From Brachypodius melanocephalos (Eukaryota; Chordata; Aves; Passeriformes; Pycnonotidae), in assembly GCA_013398615.1 (NCBI GenBank), contig VZSR01000479.1, forward strand, positions 4,249,751 through 4,313,750: DNA of 64,000 nucleotides. The letters are read 5' to 3'. The notes under the pieces are model-generated. The model saw only the letters and a program-made list of their open reading frames with translations. It did not search any database and was not told the DNA's origin. Below are positions 39,735 through 52,654 of this stretch, one piece after another (the first letter of the stretch is position 1; each line of letters opens with the position of its first letter). A program made the position numbers and the translations under genes.

Positions 39735-40657
39735 CTTCTTTGACTACACTGACTGCTACCTCCAGCAATAATGCCTTAAATCTCCCTGGGCAGGATTTGA
39801 TGGCACAGTAATAAAAATGTCTGTGCCCTGTCTGTACCTCAGGTGCTCCCCCTGCAACAGCAGTGATCAACAACAACATGTTTGATTTTTTCCCCAGTAT
39901 GGAAACACCCTTGCCTGTCATCCCTATTTGCTCTTGGTTTTTCTTTCCTTTACCTTCATTGCTGGAAAAGCGGATTTTACAGTTTGCTGGGTGTGGCTGG
40001 CATCTCCCAGAGGGTCTGCACACAGCCATCAGCACTCTGGGTCACTGAGGCACCTCTTTGTGCAAGGCTCTCTGCATTATTTGCCCACCTGAAAGGGCTT
40101 TCAGACCACATCTCTCCAGTGAAGAACCCTGAACATCATTTCTCCATCTTGACTACACAGCTCAAATGCCCATCTCATTTACATCAAGGAAGACAAGAGC
40201 ATTCTGGCCCCCAGGGAGCCTGAAGCCTTAATTTCATTTCATTTAGCCTGCAGTCAGAAGATTTTTTTTTCTGCTGAATTATTACTGTTAGCATTAAGAT
40301 ATATGGCCTGCCAAATATGTTTAAATGACTTTTTGGTCCCCATCATCACCAGGAGAAAGCTAACAGGATCAGTCCAATCTGTCTAAATAGAGATGGGAGG
40401 GAGCTGGGAGGAGACTGCAGCATTTAATGAAGCAGTAAAGCACCAAAGCTTTCCAAAGAGATGATAGACACTAAATAAGTAAATAAAAAATGGCAACAAT
40501 GGCCTGAATACCTAATTACATTGTCACCACAGGCCTGTTTAAATCAGTTGGATGTGCTTATTCTCTCTGGTTTCTAGGCAGACATAAACAACCCTTAAAT
40601 GATACAGTCCTCTGACTGAAGAACTGCAAAATTTTATTAGAAATATAAAAATCTACC

Positions 40658-40697
40658 AAAAAAAAGAAAAAAAAAGAAAAAAAAAGAAAAAAAAAGA
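40658..40697 (+). repeat. Decamer tandem repeat (AAAAAGAAAA)n
   Basis: Four head-to-tail copies of AAAAAGAAAA-type decamers, the last one degenerate at its end. Confidence 0.95.
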
Positions 40698-43113
40698 AGC
40701 TGCACAGGCACATAGGTCACCTGTTTCCTGCCACCAGAGCAGAATGGTGCATCTGGGACATGTGATGAAAGATGTGGCAAAAGATATCCCACCTCAGCCT
40801 CAGGACACATCACACCCTGCAGGTTCTCACCATCCCCTCAGCTTTGGATGTCCAAGCACAAAGTATTTAGTTTTTCTTGTGAAATAAATACCTTATGTGA
40901 TCAATTAAGGCCACAAAACCTTGATGGGAAAGCTGCTGTTATTTGATGAGATAATGGACAAAGGGAACAAAAGACAGAGGAAACAATCTACTGTTGTTGG
41001 AATTGTAGAAGTAATGTATTTAAGAAAGAATGGGGAAAACATTTTTGAATTTCCTTTTTAGAAAGTGCTTCAGACAGCCCACACCCCCACTGTGTGCATT
41101 CTTTACCAAAACAGGAGTACAGACCCAATCTTTATGCAAGCATGCATAAAATGGATCCTGAGAAAACCACAGAAAGTTTGTTCTACTTGAAATTACTCAA
41201 AATAACTGGCTTTAGCTTAACTTTAAGCTACAGAACATCCTATGCCTGTATTTAAGTGTCATATTAACCTAAAAGAAGTAATGAAATAAGAACTGTTTTG
41301 TACTTATTTCAATTAGTCCAGCCAGGCTGAATCTATCCAAAAGGTTCATGGAACCAGATTTCCAACTTTCATTCTTTATTTTCTGCATGAAATGATGCAG
41401 AAATTCTGAATGCATTGTCACACAGCACTTAGCACTGAACAAATTTAGATGACTCAAAAATTTCAATCAGCTTCTAAGAACACAGGATAGCATCTGATTG
41501 CAGTGTATGGTTCAGCTTAATACAACAATACCCAAAGCCAGTTGGTTTTCCCAACTCACAGTTTTCTCTACACCATGTGAACAACCAGGGCACAATTCTT
41601 GCCCTGGGGATTCTGTGGTGTGAAAGGCTTTTGCCATGTTACAACACACACCAGTTTAACAGAACTGTGTCTGTTTTATTCTTCTCTTTGAGGAGAGAAA
41701 AATATGGAAAAAGAAAATAGTTTGAATTGTATTTTTATGCAAATGCAGTAAAGATAAACTCTATGTCCTCCTCTTAACATATTTCTGCTTGCCCACAGGT
41801 GTCATAAAGAGCTGACTACTGAAAGCTTTTCATGCCTCCAAGGAAAGAATAAACTAAAAGAGAAATTATTTCTCTAAACAATTCTAAGCAGGCAATTTGT
41901 TAAGCAACAATGCAAGTTCCCTCTGCTTGGAGCAACAGAGCAATATCAACAAGGCTGCAAGCTGCCACATAGGCTGCATCAGGATTAATTATTTTATATT
42001 ACAACGTCTGGAAGCAGGGAGAGCAAAAGAATTAAATGGGACTTAATGTTTTCAGACAGCAAGGGTGCTGTTCAGCCTACTGGCTTCTTTAAGTGAAGAG
42101 ACAGATTAAATAAAGATGAATCTTCCTCCCTGGCCATATGTAACCCTCAAATGCTCAACAATGAGCAAAGCAGACCTGAATGGTTTGAAACACAGCTGTG
42201 GTGAGGCATGTTTAACCTGGACTCAAATAGGCTCAAACACCTATTTTCAAAAATCTTGCAAGAAATAAGAACAGATGATTAATAAATAATCCTGTGAAAA
42301 AACATTATGTCCTATCAGGGAAAGTAAAGCATAGGTTATAGCAAAGTCATTCTGCTCTTACTGTTATTGCAAACTAATACAGTGAGAAAGGAACTTAACA
42401 ACAAACATCTGAACATTTGATTATGCTTATGAAAGAGCATGTCCAGCACTGGAACTGAAGCAGTTTTGATTTCTCCAGCAGCAGCCCAAGGTAGGTTGAC
42501 TTTAGCCTGTAAAATGATGTGAGCTCCCAAGGATGCTCTCTGTCTGTGGGAGGTTTGCAGGACCTTCTCATCACTGTGTTCCCCCATGTATCCCCAGGCT
42601 CTGAGCTTATTCTTCAGTGTTCCCCTCACCTGGGACAAAAATGCAATTTTTGTTTCCTTTTCAGTTGCTTTTAATGATATTTGGCACATTTAAAACTTTC
42701 GCCTCTCAAGAAACGTGACTGAAACTAGTACACAGACCCAACAATTTCAGGGGAAGTGGGAAGGAGAGATGAAGCAAATAGCTACCTGGCAAATGTATTA
42801 AAGTGATCAATACTGAAATACTGCTGTCACATCCCAGACTGAACCTTTCCAGACAGCCCATCAAGTTGGAAATGAAGGCTCCTCCCCGCCTCCTTTAAGA
42901 AAGGTTGCTCAGAAAAAAATAAAATCTTTCTCTATATCCTGATTTGCTGTTTCCAGCCAGGTAACATGATGGAAAAAGACCCATTGTTTGTACTGCCCTG
43001 ACATGTAAAGGAATATTGCTGCTTTTAAAAAGAATCCCATACAAGGGAAATGACAGGTGGCTCACTTCTGTAAATTCAGGTTCACTGATTTAAGGACACA
43101 GAGCCTTGGAGCA

Positions 43114-43147
43114 CAGATGCCACTGTGTTCCAGATGCCACTGTGTTC
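43114..43147. repeat. 17-bp perfect tandem duplication
   Basis: CAGATGCCACTGTGTTC occurs twice head to tail (43114-43130 and 43131-43147). Confidence 0.95.
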
Positions 43148-45524
43148 TCTTTCTTACCATGTTCTGCAAGAGATGCTGTTTTTCTGGGAGATAGACTGGA
43201 CAGTCCCACATTCTGCAGGGCAGTTACTCAGTTCTTGGAGTTTTCTTCCACAGATCCTTTCTTCATCTGCTCCTGCCACTATTACAGCAGATTTAGCAGC
43301 AGAAGAGGGTTATACAGCTGTTCCCAGATGCCACAAATATTACCCTGCAAGAGTCAGGGAACCAGGCAGCTCCTGAGTGGCTGCAGCCAGCTGCCAGGAG
43401 TAGCCAGGGCAGGTGTGCCACCAGCTCACCTTGTGCTACAGCTCAGGTCCAACAGAGTCTGCTCAGTTATGGAAACCAGGAACTGCCTCTTTGCCTTCTC
43501 CCACACAACCAACCATCCTCTCCTTGCTCCAGCCCTGCCCGGTGAGGCTGTTCCTGTCCTTTCCTGTCTGGAGGCAGCAGTCCCCATGTCCTCTTCAACA
43601 TTCCCAGTCAGAGAGACATGCCCTAACTCCTGGTGTCCACCCAGGACCCAAGACTCCTTTTTCTGCATGCTCTGGAAGATGGTTATAAACTTATTCTGTA
43701 TCCTCTCCCATCAGCAGAGTTCTGCTTTGTTCCCAATACATGATGAAAAGTTTATCTTTTAGTTTCATTCTATAAAACAATATCTTGAAATTCTATGAAA
43801 CAATATCTTCTTTTGTAAAAGATTTCTTTCATGGTCCAAGGTCCTCTAACTTTTATGATCACAGTTAGGTTACTTATTGCAATGAAATGATGGCATTTAA
43901 ATAATTGGAAAATCTGGCACTTCTGTCCTAGGGTTTCTTTCTGTATCTGGTGAAAGGGGGCTTTGAGAAGAGCCACTTACAGCAAACACACTGCTTTTAG
44001 AAATCCAGAGCATGATCCTTTACCAAGTTTGGAAATGACTCCTCAGCATTACTGTCATCTCAGCTTTAAAGTCACTCCAGTCCCTGTGTGTTACATGAGT
44101 GTGGCTGTCCCACCTTAGAGAGAGATGAGCAGTGGCTGGTGGCAGTGATTCCCCTGGACACCCAGCTCTCACAGCAGCCCTGGGAGGAGACACCAAGGTC
44201 ACATCCTGGGGAGAAGTCACTCTGAGGCACAGAGAGGATGAAGTATTCTTCAAAAGTTCCATTTGAGTTAGAAGGCAGCTGGGCTTTAGCCAAGAGGGGA
44301 AAAACCTGCACTGCTCAGCATGCAAACCCTCTGCAGCAGGGAGTGACAATGTCCTTGTGAGGGGATCTGTGCCTGCCAGGGCTGGCACTGAGCATCCCTG
44401 GACACAGTGGGGGCTCCCTGGGCCATCTTCAGGCACTGGCCCTGCCCCAGCTCCACTGACAGAGCCCACAGCTCCTGCTTGCTGCTGGCTGCAGGAAAGG
44501 CATCTTTATGGCTTCTAAGTGCATCGCTGGAGGGCAGAAAAGCAAAAAGTTGAATACTATTAAAAAAAACCCACAAAACCCACTTTTCTGAAAACCAAGA
44601 GGCTAAGTCAGACTGACTGGGCACCCAAACCCTTCCTCTTGTCCAGCCCTGCTGTCCTGTGGCACAAAGGGAAGCCTGACTCCCATTTAACAGAGACTGA
44701 TGACCCTCAATTCTAGGAAAGCATTAGACTCAGTGGAAATGTGTAAGTTGCTGTGACAGAGAACTGGTTGATCCCTTCACTGCACGAAACAGAAAAAAAT
44801 TGAAAAAGTAATTCACAAAGATAGGAAGGCCAAGAAATTTCTTGGGTAGTGTAATAAATAATTCCCAATCATAGTTTGCAATTTTAGAAATTAACTCTTC
44901 ATAACAGAAATTGCGAGGAAGTCACCCATGTAGGTCTTGCTATTTCCAGAAGTTCTTCAAATTCATTTCAATGTGTTTGCTCTACAAACTCAGACTCTAA
45001 CCATTTTTTTCAGGGGATGGGTAAAGTCCAAGGAAATTTTTTGTCATTTTGGTTTAACTAAAACCCTGTGATCTGATGAGATTGTGATGTTGACACTGTG
45101 GCAGTGTTCAAGCATACAAAATCCTGAAGACTTTATCTAATATCTGGATTATTCTCTCCTTCACCTTGGAAAGGACACATATTCCTGCCAGGAAGCAACA
45201 CTCCCACAGCTACAGACCACACAAATCAACACTGACCAGAAAGACTCTGTGTTTTGGCAGGGCCATTTCCATGTGGCTGACAACAACCTCCATCATCACA
45301 GGACAGGCTACCAATGGGATGAGCAGTTATAAGAAAATTACATTACTGGTTCATTTCTTTATTTTTAAGGCAAGCTGCCCTGGTGATCAATGTCTTGTTG
45401 ATTTTACGAAGTGGACAGAAAAAATGGGTCAAAATAGACTGAAAATATGTGTAGATAGGTGAACTGTGACCCAGGAACAATTCCACTTACAAGTAAGTGA
45501 GCTTTTTAAAAATGATTAAAGTTG

Positions 45525-45640
45525 CAGGCAGGGAGAAATTCCACCAGACCAGATTGCTCCATCCAAGCCCCATCCAACCTGGCCTTGAACACTTCCAGGG
45601 ACTGGACATCCACAGCTGCTCTGGGCAACCTGTTATTCCA
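45525..45640 (-). repeat. CR1 LINE fragment lacking the terminal tail
   Basis: CCACCAGACCAGATTGCTCC, CCCCATCCAACCTGGCCTTG, CACTTCCAGGGACTGGAC and CTGCTCTGGGCAACCTG match. The terminal ATTCTATG part is missing, so the copy is truncated at both ends. Confidence 0.85.
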
Positions 45641-48600
45641 GCTTACAACTGGAACAGGCAAGGACTCGCAGAATTTGTATTTCAAACTTGATACATAACA
45701 GATTTACAAGAAGTAACACACTTCAAAGTGAGGCACTGCTGGGTTTGCTGGAGAATGGGCATGTCAGCTGGGGGAACTGCAGAGCCCCTGCATAACCTGG
45801 GGTTCACCCAGGCTCTGACAGCACAACCACCCAGAAGAATAATTAGATAAAACTTCAGCACAGCAAAATCATCTTGGTTACTCTGCTCTGTACAGGGGTT
45901 ACAACTGCAGCATTCACTGGGCTGCTCACAGAGCCTAGCTCCAGTTACCTCCATTGCACTGAAACACAACTCTTGTTTCAAGCAACTTAAAATGGACTTT
46001 ATCTGACAGCTTTTGATGCTGAAATTTTAAATTAGCTGGGCCTCACAATCGAGTTCCTATGGGGCATCCCCTACAAAATCTAATAACAAAAGCAATAATA
46101 ACCATAGAAAGTCAAACATCCCCACAAGTTGTATAACTGCTTCATAAGATATTTCAACCTCTTCTACGAGCAACTTGTATCCATTCCTCAGAGTAAATTA
46201 TCCAGTGGGTTGACAGGAGACATGTAATGAAATTGCTTTGCCACTGGCCCTGTTCATTTCTTCACAGTTTCTTTCATTATAGGAAATTAGTGGATCACTA
46301 ACACTTACTAAAGCACATTTTTTTTTTTGTTTCATGGGGGCTTGCAGAGCCTGATGGAAGCTCTGCCCCTCAGAGAGTGACTGCACAGGAGGATGAGGGT
46401 GATGGCTCACTACAGTGAGGTACCAAGTGCCCCAGCCTTCCTCCTCCCTTCCCTGCTGCTTTCTCCTTAAAGGAAATCACAGCTGCCAAGCTTTCTCTTG
46501 CCTAATGTTTGACAAAAGGAGCGCTGATCAGTGATGGCTCAGAGCTGCTGATCCTCTCCCAAGAGCCAGAAGGAGGAAGCCAACCTGCCACTCTCTTTTT
46601 TTGTTACTTGTAAAGCTCTCGGACACATGATGCCTGGTGCAGGGGAAATCTTTTATTCCTCAATGTCCACTGTTAAAGAGCTCTCACAGAGCAGGAGTCC
46701 AACAGTTCATTACTTCTATCTGTTCAACAGACTTTTGACATAATTGTATTCGTGCCTCGCTGCAGGGTTTGAAAAGTGAAATCTGGAAAGCAGCTTTTTG
46801 CCATGTTTATGTGTTTGCTGAAGCCCTGTTCATGCACTGGACTACAAACCACATTATTTTCAGCTCATGTAATTTGTTTAATGCATTGTGTTCAGAGGCC
46901 ACCTGTGCTAATGCATCACAGCAGTAAGTGGGTTACTCTCACCATGTTTAAAAAAAGGAAAAAAACCTGTATTTTCTGAGCCAAATCCCTCCCTCAAGCA
47001 CTTCTTTTCACTGAATTCAACTCAGAGAGGCTTCAGGATAAGGGATAGGTGATAGGGGGGACAAGGAGCAGACACTAGCTGTGCTCACTTGGATGGCAGC
47101 AGCCAAGTTTGTTCTTTTATATCCTAAGCATCCCTCTTATTCATGGATAATGCTGGAGGGCTGTGCTGCTCTCCAGAGGAGTTCATGCATTATCAGCCCC
47201 TCTAGCACCCACAGTCTGTATTTCTGCCATGTCAGTATGTTTTGCTATTGCCAAAAAACTCCCTCTTGGCAAAGAAAATGCATTTCCATTCTTTTTTGAG
47301 AGCTCTTTGACTCGGTGGGTGTCCACATTGCACTGCAAGAAGAATGCACACTCTGTCCTAAGACTAAGTTGTTTTCATCTTCCATTTAGACAATCACTGC
47401 ATGTCAATGTATTAATTACAATCCACAGTGCCTGTTCATCCCATTACACTGAGGTATTCAATAAATACTGATTAACATATTGGAGTCCTTCCATGAGTGC
47501 ATCTTGGAGTGAACGGGTTCATAAAAATACATCTTAAAAACAAAATAAGGAGGATAATAGCAATTTTGTATAAATTTAGCCTCATATACATCTCATACTT
47601 TAGCAGATGATTGCTTAGCAAATTGCATTAAAAGTCACACAACCCTTCAGAGCTGTGTCAGAAGACAAACTATCCCTCTGAACAGACTCCAAGTCAGTCC
47701 CTCTAGGAGACACGCTTGTATCTTTTTTGCTTAGTACTGCACTGAATATATATTAAGGGTGAAAAAAACCAATAATAATCAGAATTTGTATAAGTGGAGA
47801 TGTGCTAAAACATATCTCCATTTTATACCTTCTTAAGCCTCTAAATTACCATATGGACCGTTCAAAAGGCTGGAGATTAATTTGGTGGCTATCAGTGATA
47901 CAGGAATTAAGGACAGACAGGGCAGACTTTTATGCTGTTTACTCTGGGAGAATCTGGCATAGAGCTTTTTATTTTGTTGCTACAACAAACTGCAGCCCCC
48001 TGAAGAGAAGAGACTGAAGAGGCTGCCTCCACTGTCCATAATGACCAAAGGCACCCAGAGGCTATCACTTGTTCTGAAAGAACTTTGCCTCCAGGTCCTA
48101 CAAGAATGTAAACCCTATCTAATGATGCTTGCATATCAGCTACAGATGCCAGGAGTGACAAGTTGTTGTTTGGGCATTTAGGGCAGAAAAAGGAGTTTTG
48201 TTTCCAGCTGGTTTAGTCTGTTGATGAATCTGGGTTTTCCTGCTGCAGGGGATCCATGCCTCCCACCCCAGCCAAGGTGTCCTCAACAGGAAACCAAAGC
48301 CTCTTGCTGCAGAACTAGCAGATCAAAGAAAAAACACATCAGCGTTCTAAGAACAATAAAGAAACGAGACTCCTGTCCTGCAAATTAGGTCCTGAACAAT
48401 GGTTATTTTTCAAGTCCATAGTTGTAAACTGCAGGAAATTGTAACTTTACCATGTGGATCTATACCCACAATAGTCATCCTCTAGAGGAACCTTTTCCCA
48501 GATGTGTAAACCATCAGGTTCTTGGGCAGGTGCTGAGTAGCAGGTGACACAGCATATCATTCTGTTTCACCACACAAACATTAACAAATGTTTTTCCCCC

Positions 48601-48933
48601 AGCTCCCAGTTTTGTTACAGGATGTGCTAATGGACAGATTAAACACCACCAACAACATTCAGCATGGACCAGCAGTAGCAAGATGCATTTTCCTCTCATC
48701 AGCTTGCTAAGGGCTCCATGCACAGCTTCTGAATTTTCCTGGCAGGAATGCTGTCTTTTCCCCATCCCAGCAATGGGTTCCTTAGATAAACTACCTTTCA
48801 GGAGTGAGCAGAATGTAAAAGGGATTTTGCAGCCAAAGTTTTCTGAGTTTAACTGTAGGAGCTATCAAATAATAGCTGTGAGATGTTATATTAAAATATG
48901 CACATATGTGTATTAATATATGCATATATTGCT

Positions 48934-48990
48934 GTAAAGGTTGGACTTGGTGATCTTGAAGGTCTTTTCCAACCTTAATGATTCCATGAA
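48934..48990 (+). repeat. CR1 LINE terminal tail
   Basis: GTTGGACTTGGTGATCTTGA, GGTCTTTTCCAACCTTAATG and ATTCCATGA form the extreme 3' end of the second CR1 type. Confidence 0.85.
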
Positions 48991-49855
48991 AAACAAACAG
49001 TGCAGTGACAGTGCCTGACCTTGGCCATACAGTGTCAGGATTGGAGACAGCTCTTGGGTTTTCACAGGTCAGGGTCAAACTAACCTGGGGTTTTTTTTGC
49101 TCCTACATGTGGACAGCAGGACAGCACCCCTGGCAGCACATGGAGCAAAGGGCTTTGATTGATGATGCCACTTGTGGTAGCCTGAAAAACTGGAGAAAGC
49201 TGAATTCTCTCCATTATCACAAGGAAGCATGAACAACACGGAGAACCAGGTCACAGAGCCAGACAGGAGAACAAAATCACAGGAAGAGTCTGTCTGGGCA
49301 GCATCTTTCAGGAAAAACTTCAAAATCATTCTGTACCTGAAAGCAGTTCCAGCAGCCACTCCATCAGACCAGAGCCCTGCTCTGACACTACAGGAGATCA
49401 GGATATGGGAGAACGTTGTGAAACACAGTTCATGTCAAAATACACTCTGAAATGGTATCTGAAATGTTACCCTGGTGTTTTGAGCTCTCAATTCTCTCAT
49501 TTAATTTCATATTTAAAAGGTGTATATATACCCCATGAAATCCAAGGGTGAGGGAGGATATTTTCATTCTTTTCACCCCACTCCTTTTTGGTGTTTTGCC
49601 GTGTAATTATTGTCATTCCCACTCCCTATTCCATCACCCTCTTCATTCCCCCCCATCCCCAGCAATTTTTGGTGCTGTGGTTTATGGTGCTAGTAATCAA
49701 TGCTGGGTTTCAGCTGGCCACAGAGCAGTGCTATCATTCCAAGTGCTTCAGTGTCCAGGACAGGATCTGTGATTGATCTTTACCAGTACATTATTCAGGT
49801 GTGTATGATGAACAGAATGACAAATTATAAAGTGACATATACTGAGCATATTTAC

Positions 49856-49871
49856 TTTTTTTTTTTTTTTT
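49856..49871 (+). repeat. Poly(T) tract
   Basis: Uninterrupted run of about 16 T. Confidence 0.9.
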
Positions 49872-50603
49872 AACTTTTGTTAAATCATGGCCACAAATTA
49901 CTTCTCTAAGCAGCAAGTTTCAAATTACACTGCTGGAATATCAGGGTCTGAACTGTGGTGAGAGCTACAGGAATCTAAGTGTGACATAAAGCATGAGTTC
50001 AGTAGTGCCTGGACTTCTTTGCAAAAAGAGAAACAAAAATTCTGCAGCTGAATTTTATGTATTGCAGATGGAAAAGCTGACAGCAGGAACAGTGCTTGAG
50101 AGGCATGGGAGGGCTGAGCTCACCCTTATTTATGTCTATCTTGATATTCTTTCTGAAGTTTTGATCATCAAGAATCTTGAGAATGAGTTTTTTATGGTGG
50201 TGCTAAAGACAGATACCAGCAACAGCTGAATTTCACCTCAAATCCTGATGCCATTGAAGCATCTCTGAAGCTTTTTACTTTTTTTTCTAAAGGCTAGCAC
50301 CCTTTTTTATTCTTTTTGGAAGTATTAAAGCAGAACCAACCTTTGAGTTCAGCTTACTCAATTTTCCACTGCTATTTTTTTTATAAGTTTCTATCTGGGC
50401 ATCCTGGATTTGTCAAGGAGATTTTCTCCTGTGAAGAACATGAAATAAAAACATCTCAGCTGTGGCTCTCCATAAATTGTATCACTGCATTGGGGATATG
50501 TACTGTAGTCGATAATTTTCTGATGGCTGCTCTGGCATTTTGATTACAAAATTAGCACTGCAGCTCTGTAGTGCTGTGCAGTGTCAATAAAGTCTGTCCT
50601 AAA

Positions 50604-50730
50604 TGAACTAAGAACTGGCTGGAGGACAGATCTCTAAAAGCATTTCTCAGTGGGCTGTTTCCAGAGCCATCCAAAGCCCAAATCTGTTCAACATCTCCAC
50701 TGAGATCTGGAATGAACACAGAAATTCCAG
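50604..50730 (+). repeat. Possible CR1 ORF2 fragment
   Basis: GAACTGGCTGGAGGACAGA and CTGTTCAACATCTCCACTGA loosely match the CR1 reverse-transcriptase end region. Divergence is high and there is no tail, so this is tentative. Confidence 0.3.
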
Positions 50731-51500
50731 CTGACACTTTGGACACCTGAGAGTGAGGCAGGACTGCTGTGCTGAAATTTTGGGCCAGTAACCTGCCTCT
50801 GTGCATGGTGTAGCACTTTATAATAACCATATATACAATTATATATCAAACAGTGACCAGACAGCCAGGAACAAGGAAAGCAGGGCAGAACTACCAAAAT
50901 GAAACCAGATGAGGTCACTAATCCTGGGAAAAGGGACAGTAAGTGACAAAACACACAACAGCAGCATGATCCCTGTCTGAATGATGAGGAAAGGAATATG
51001 GGAGGAGAAAGGTAATAAAGGAAGTTTTACCCTCTGCACCTACTCTGGTGGGACTCAGGCTGTGTTAGGTGATTTTTTTTTGATATATCATGAAACGTTT
51101 TTGGCCTTAAAAGCTGTGAATCTGCTCAACCAGTAGAAGAAAGGACAACAAACATGTAAATGGAGAAGCAATTCAAGGCATCCATGAGGTGCCTGTAAAG
51201 GTAGAGAGACCATTCACAGCAGCTCTCCTCAGATGAAGGCAGATTTGAAAGGAAAATAAAATCCTAGCAATAATCCACTTGGAAATACAAGGAGAGAAAA
51301 CAAGAAAGAACAGGAAAACTGTAGCTAAAATATTCTGGACTGTATGTAATAAAACAAGATCTGGCTCAGGAACCTACTGTATCATGCCTCTGACTTCACG
51401 TAAAGTCTTAGGCATTGTAACTACAATTTTGTCCATTTTTAACAAAAAGTCACTTTTGCTTCATGAAAATATTGCATTTGCTTCAAAAATTCCTTCTACT

Positions 51501-51609
51501 AAAAAGTAAAAAAAGAAAAACAAAACCAAAAAAACCCACAAAAAACAAAACAAAACAAACCCCCAAAAAACCAACCAAACAAAAAGACCAAAACCGAAAC
51601 CAACACAAA
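51501..51609 (+). repeat. A/C-rich tract, AAAAC-type
   Basis: A long A-rich stretch with AAAAC units and a CCCCC run, almost free of T and with few G, resembling the tract at 27.7 kb. Confidence 0.9.
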
Positions 51610-51760
51610 GTTTGGGTCCAGTTTCCATTCAGAAATGGCTGCTGGTTTTGCAAGACCATAAGGAAGCCACAGGAACTCCTGCAATTCTTCATTCCCAGCT
51701 CACAGAAAATGAAAATTATACTTTTTAGACCCCTAACGACATGACTTGAAGGAGCACAGA

Positions 51761-51900
51761 GAATCATAGAATCATTTAGGTTGGAAAAGCCCCCTAAAAT
51801 TATTAAGTCCAACAGTTACCCCAGCACTGCCAAGGCCACCACTGAACCACGTCCCCAAGTGCCACATCCACACATTTGTTTAATGGTTGATGGTGACTGA
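51761..51900 (-). repeat. CR1 LINE 3' fragment, second subfamily type
   Basis: GAATCATAGAATCATTTAGG, TTGGAAAAGCCCCCTAAAA, GTCCAACAGTTACCCCAGCA and CCACGTCCCCAAGTGCCAC read as the reverse complement of the second CR1 type. It keeps two terminal octamer-like units and looks relatively young. Confidence 0.95.
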
Positions 51901-52399
51901 CCACGTGTCTAGGACTGTCAGCCATTCTATGATTTCACCAATGTTTGTATTTGCTTTTCACTGACATAATTTTGTGTTTGCAAGTAACCCCAAATACTAT
52001 TATCTGTGCATGTGAAATTGCTTCAGTGAAGACTGCCGACGCAGATCAAATAATTTTTTGAGAAATGGTATTTGCCTGGTTTATGCACTGGTGAGTCACT
52101 CATAAATACTTATAAATATTTAAATATTCTAGTCCTGGAAGAGTGTGTGTAGACATTTGATATGGTTTGTACTACATCACCTCTGAAGCACATGGCAATT
52201 TCTTGCATTTAAAACCAAGATTAACAGATCAATGCCTCCTGAAAAACATTTTAAGATCAACAGTACATTGTCTTCTAGTGAGTTTTCTTTGCAATTTGTA
52301 GACAATAGATTTCCAATAACAGCCTGTAATTAAATCACTTTCTCTTATTCAGTCGTTGCATATTAAGACTATTGACATTTTACAGATGGTATCTTTGGA

Positions 52400-52654
52400 A
52401 ATGAGAGATATGACCAAGGGGAAATGGCTTTAAATGGAAGATCCTGGGTTTAGATTGGATATTAGGAAGAAATTCTTTCCTGTGAGGGTGGTGAGGACCT
52501 GGCACAGGCTGTCCAGAGAAGCTGTGGCTGCCCCATCCCTGGGAATGCTCAAGGTTGTGTGGGGCTTGGAGCAACCTGGGACAGTGTAAGGTGTCCCCAT
52601 GGCAGGACAAGATGAGACTAAGGTCCCTCCCAGCCGAAACCAATCTGTGCTTCC
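52400..52654 (+). repeat. CR1 LINE 3' fragment
   Basis: Sense CR1: GGGGAAATGGCTTTAAATGG, GATTGGATATTAGGAAGAAA, TCCTGTGAGGGTGGTGAGG, AGAAGCTGTGGCTGCCCCAT and GGGGCTTGGAGCAACCTGGG. The copy has a small deletion in the CCCTGCCCATGG block. Confidence 0.95.

Noticed and set aside
44020..44469. 149-codon minus-strand ORF
   Set aside because: Overlaps other open frames on the same strand, has no recognisable domain and lies in a locally GC-rich part of the intron.
51483..51812. Hydrophobic minus-strand ORF resembling a membrane segment
   Set aside because: Produced by the A/C-rich repeat plus an adjoining CR1 copy.
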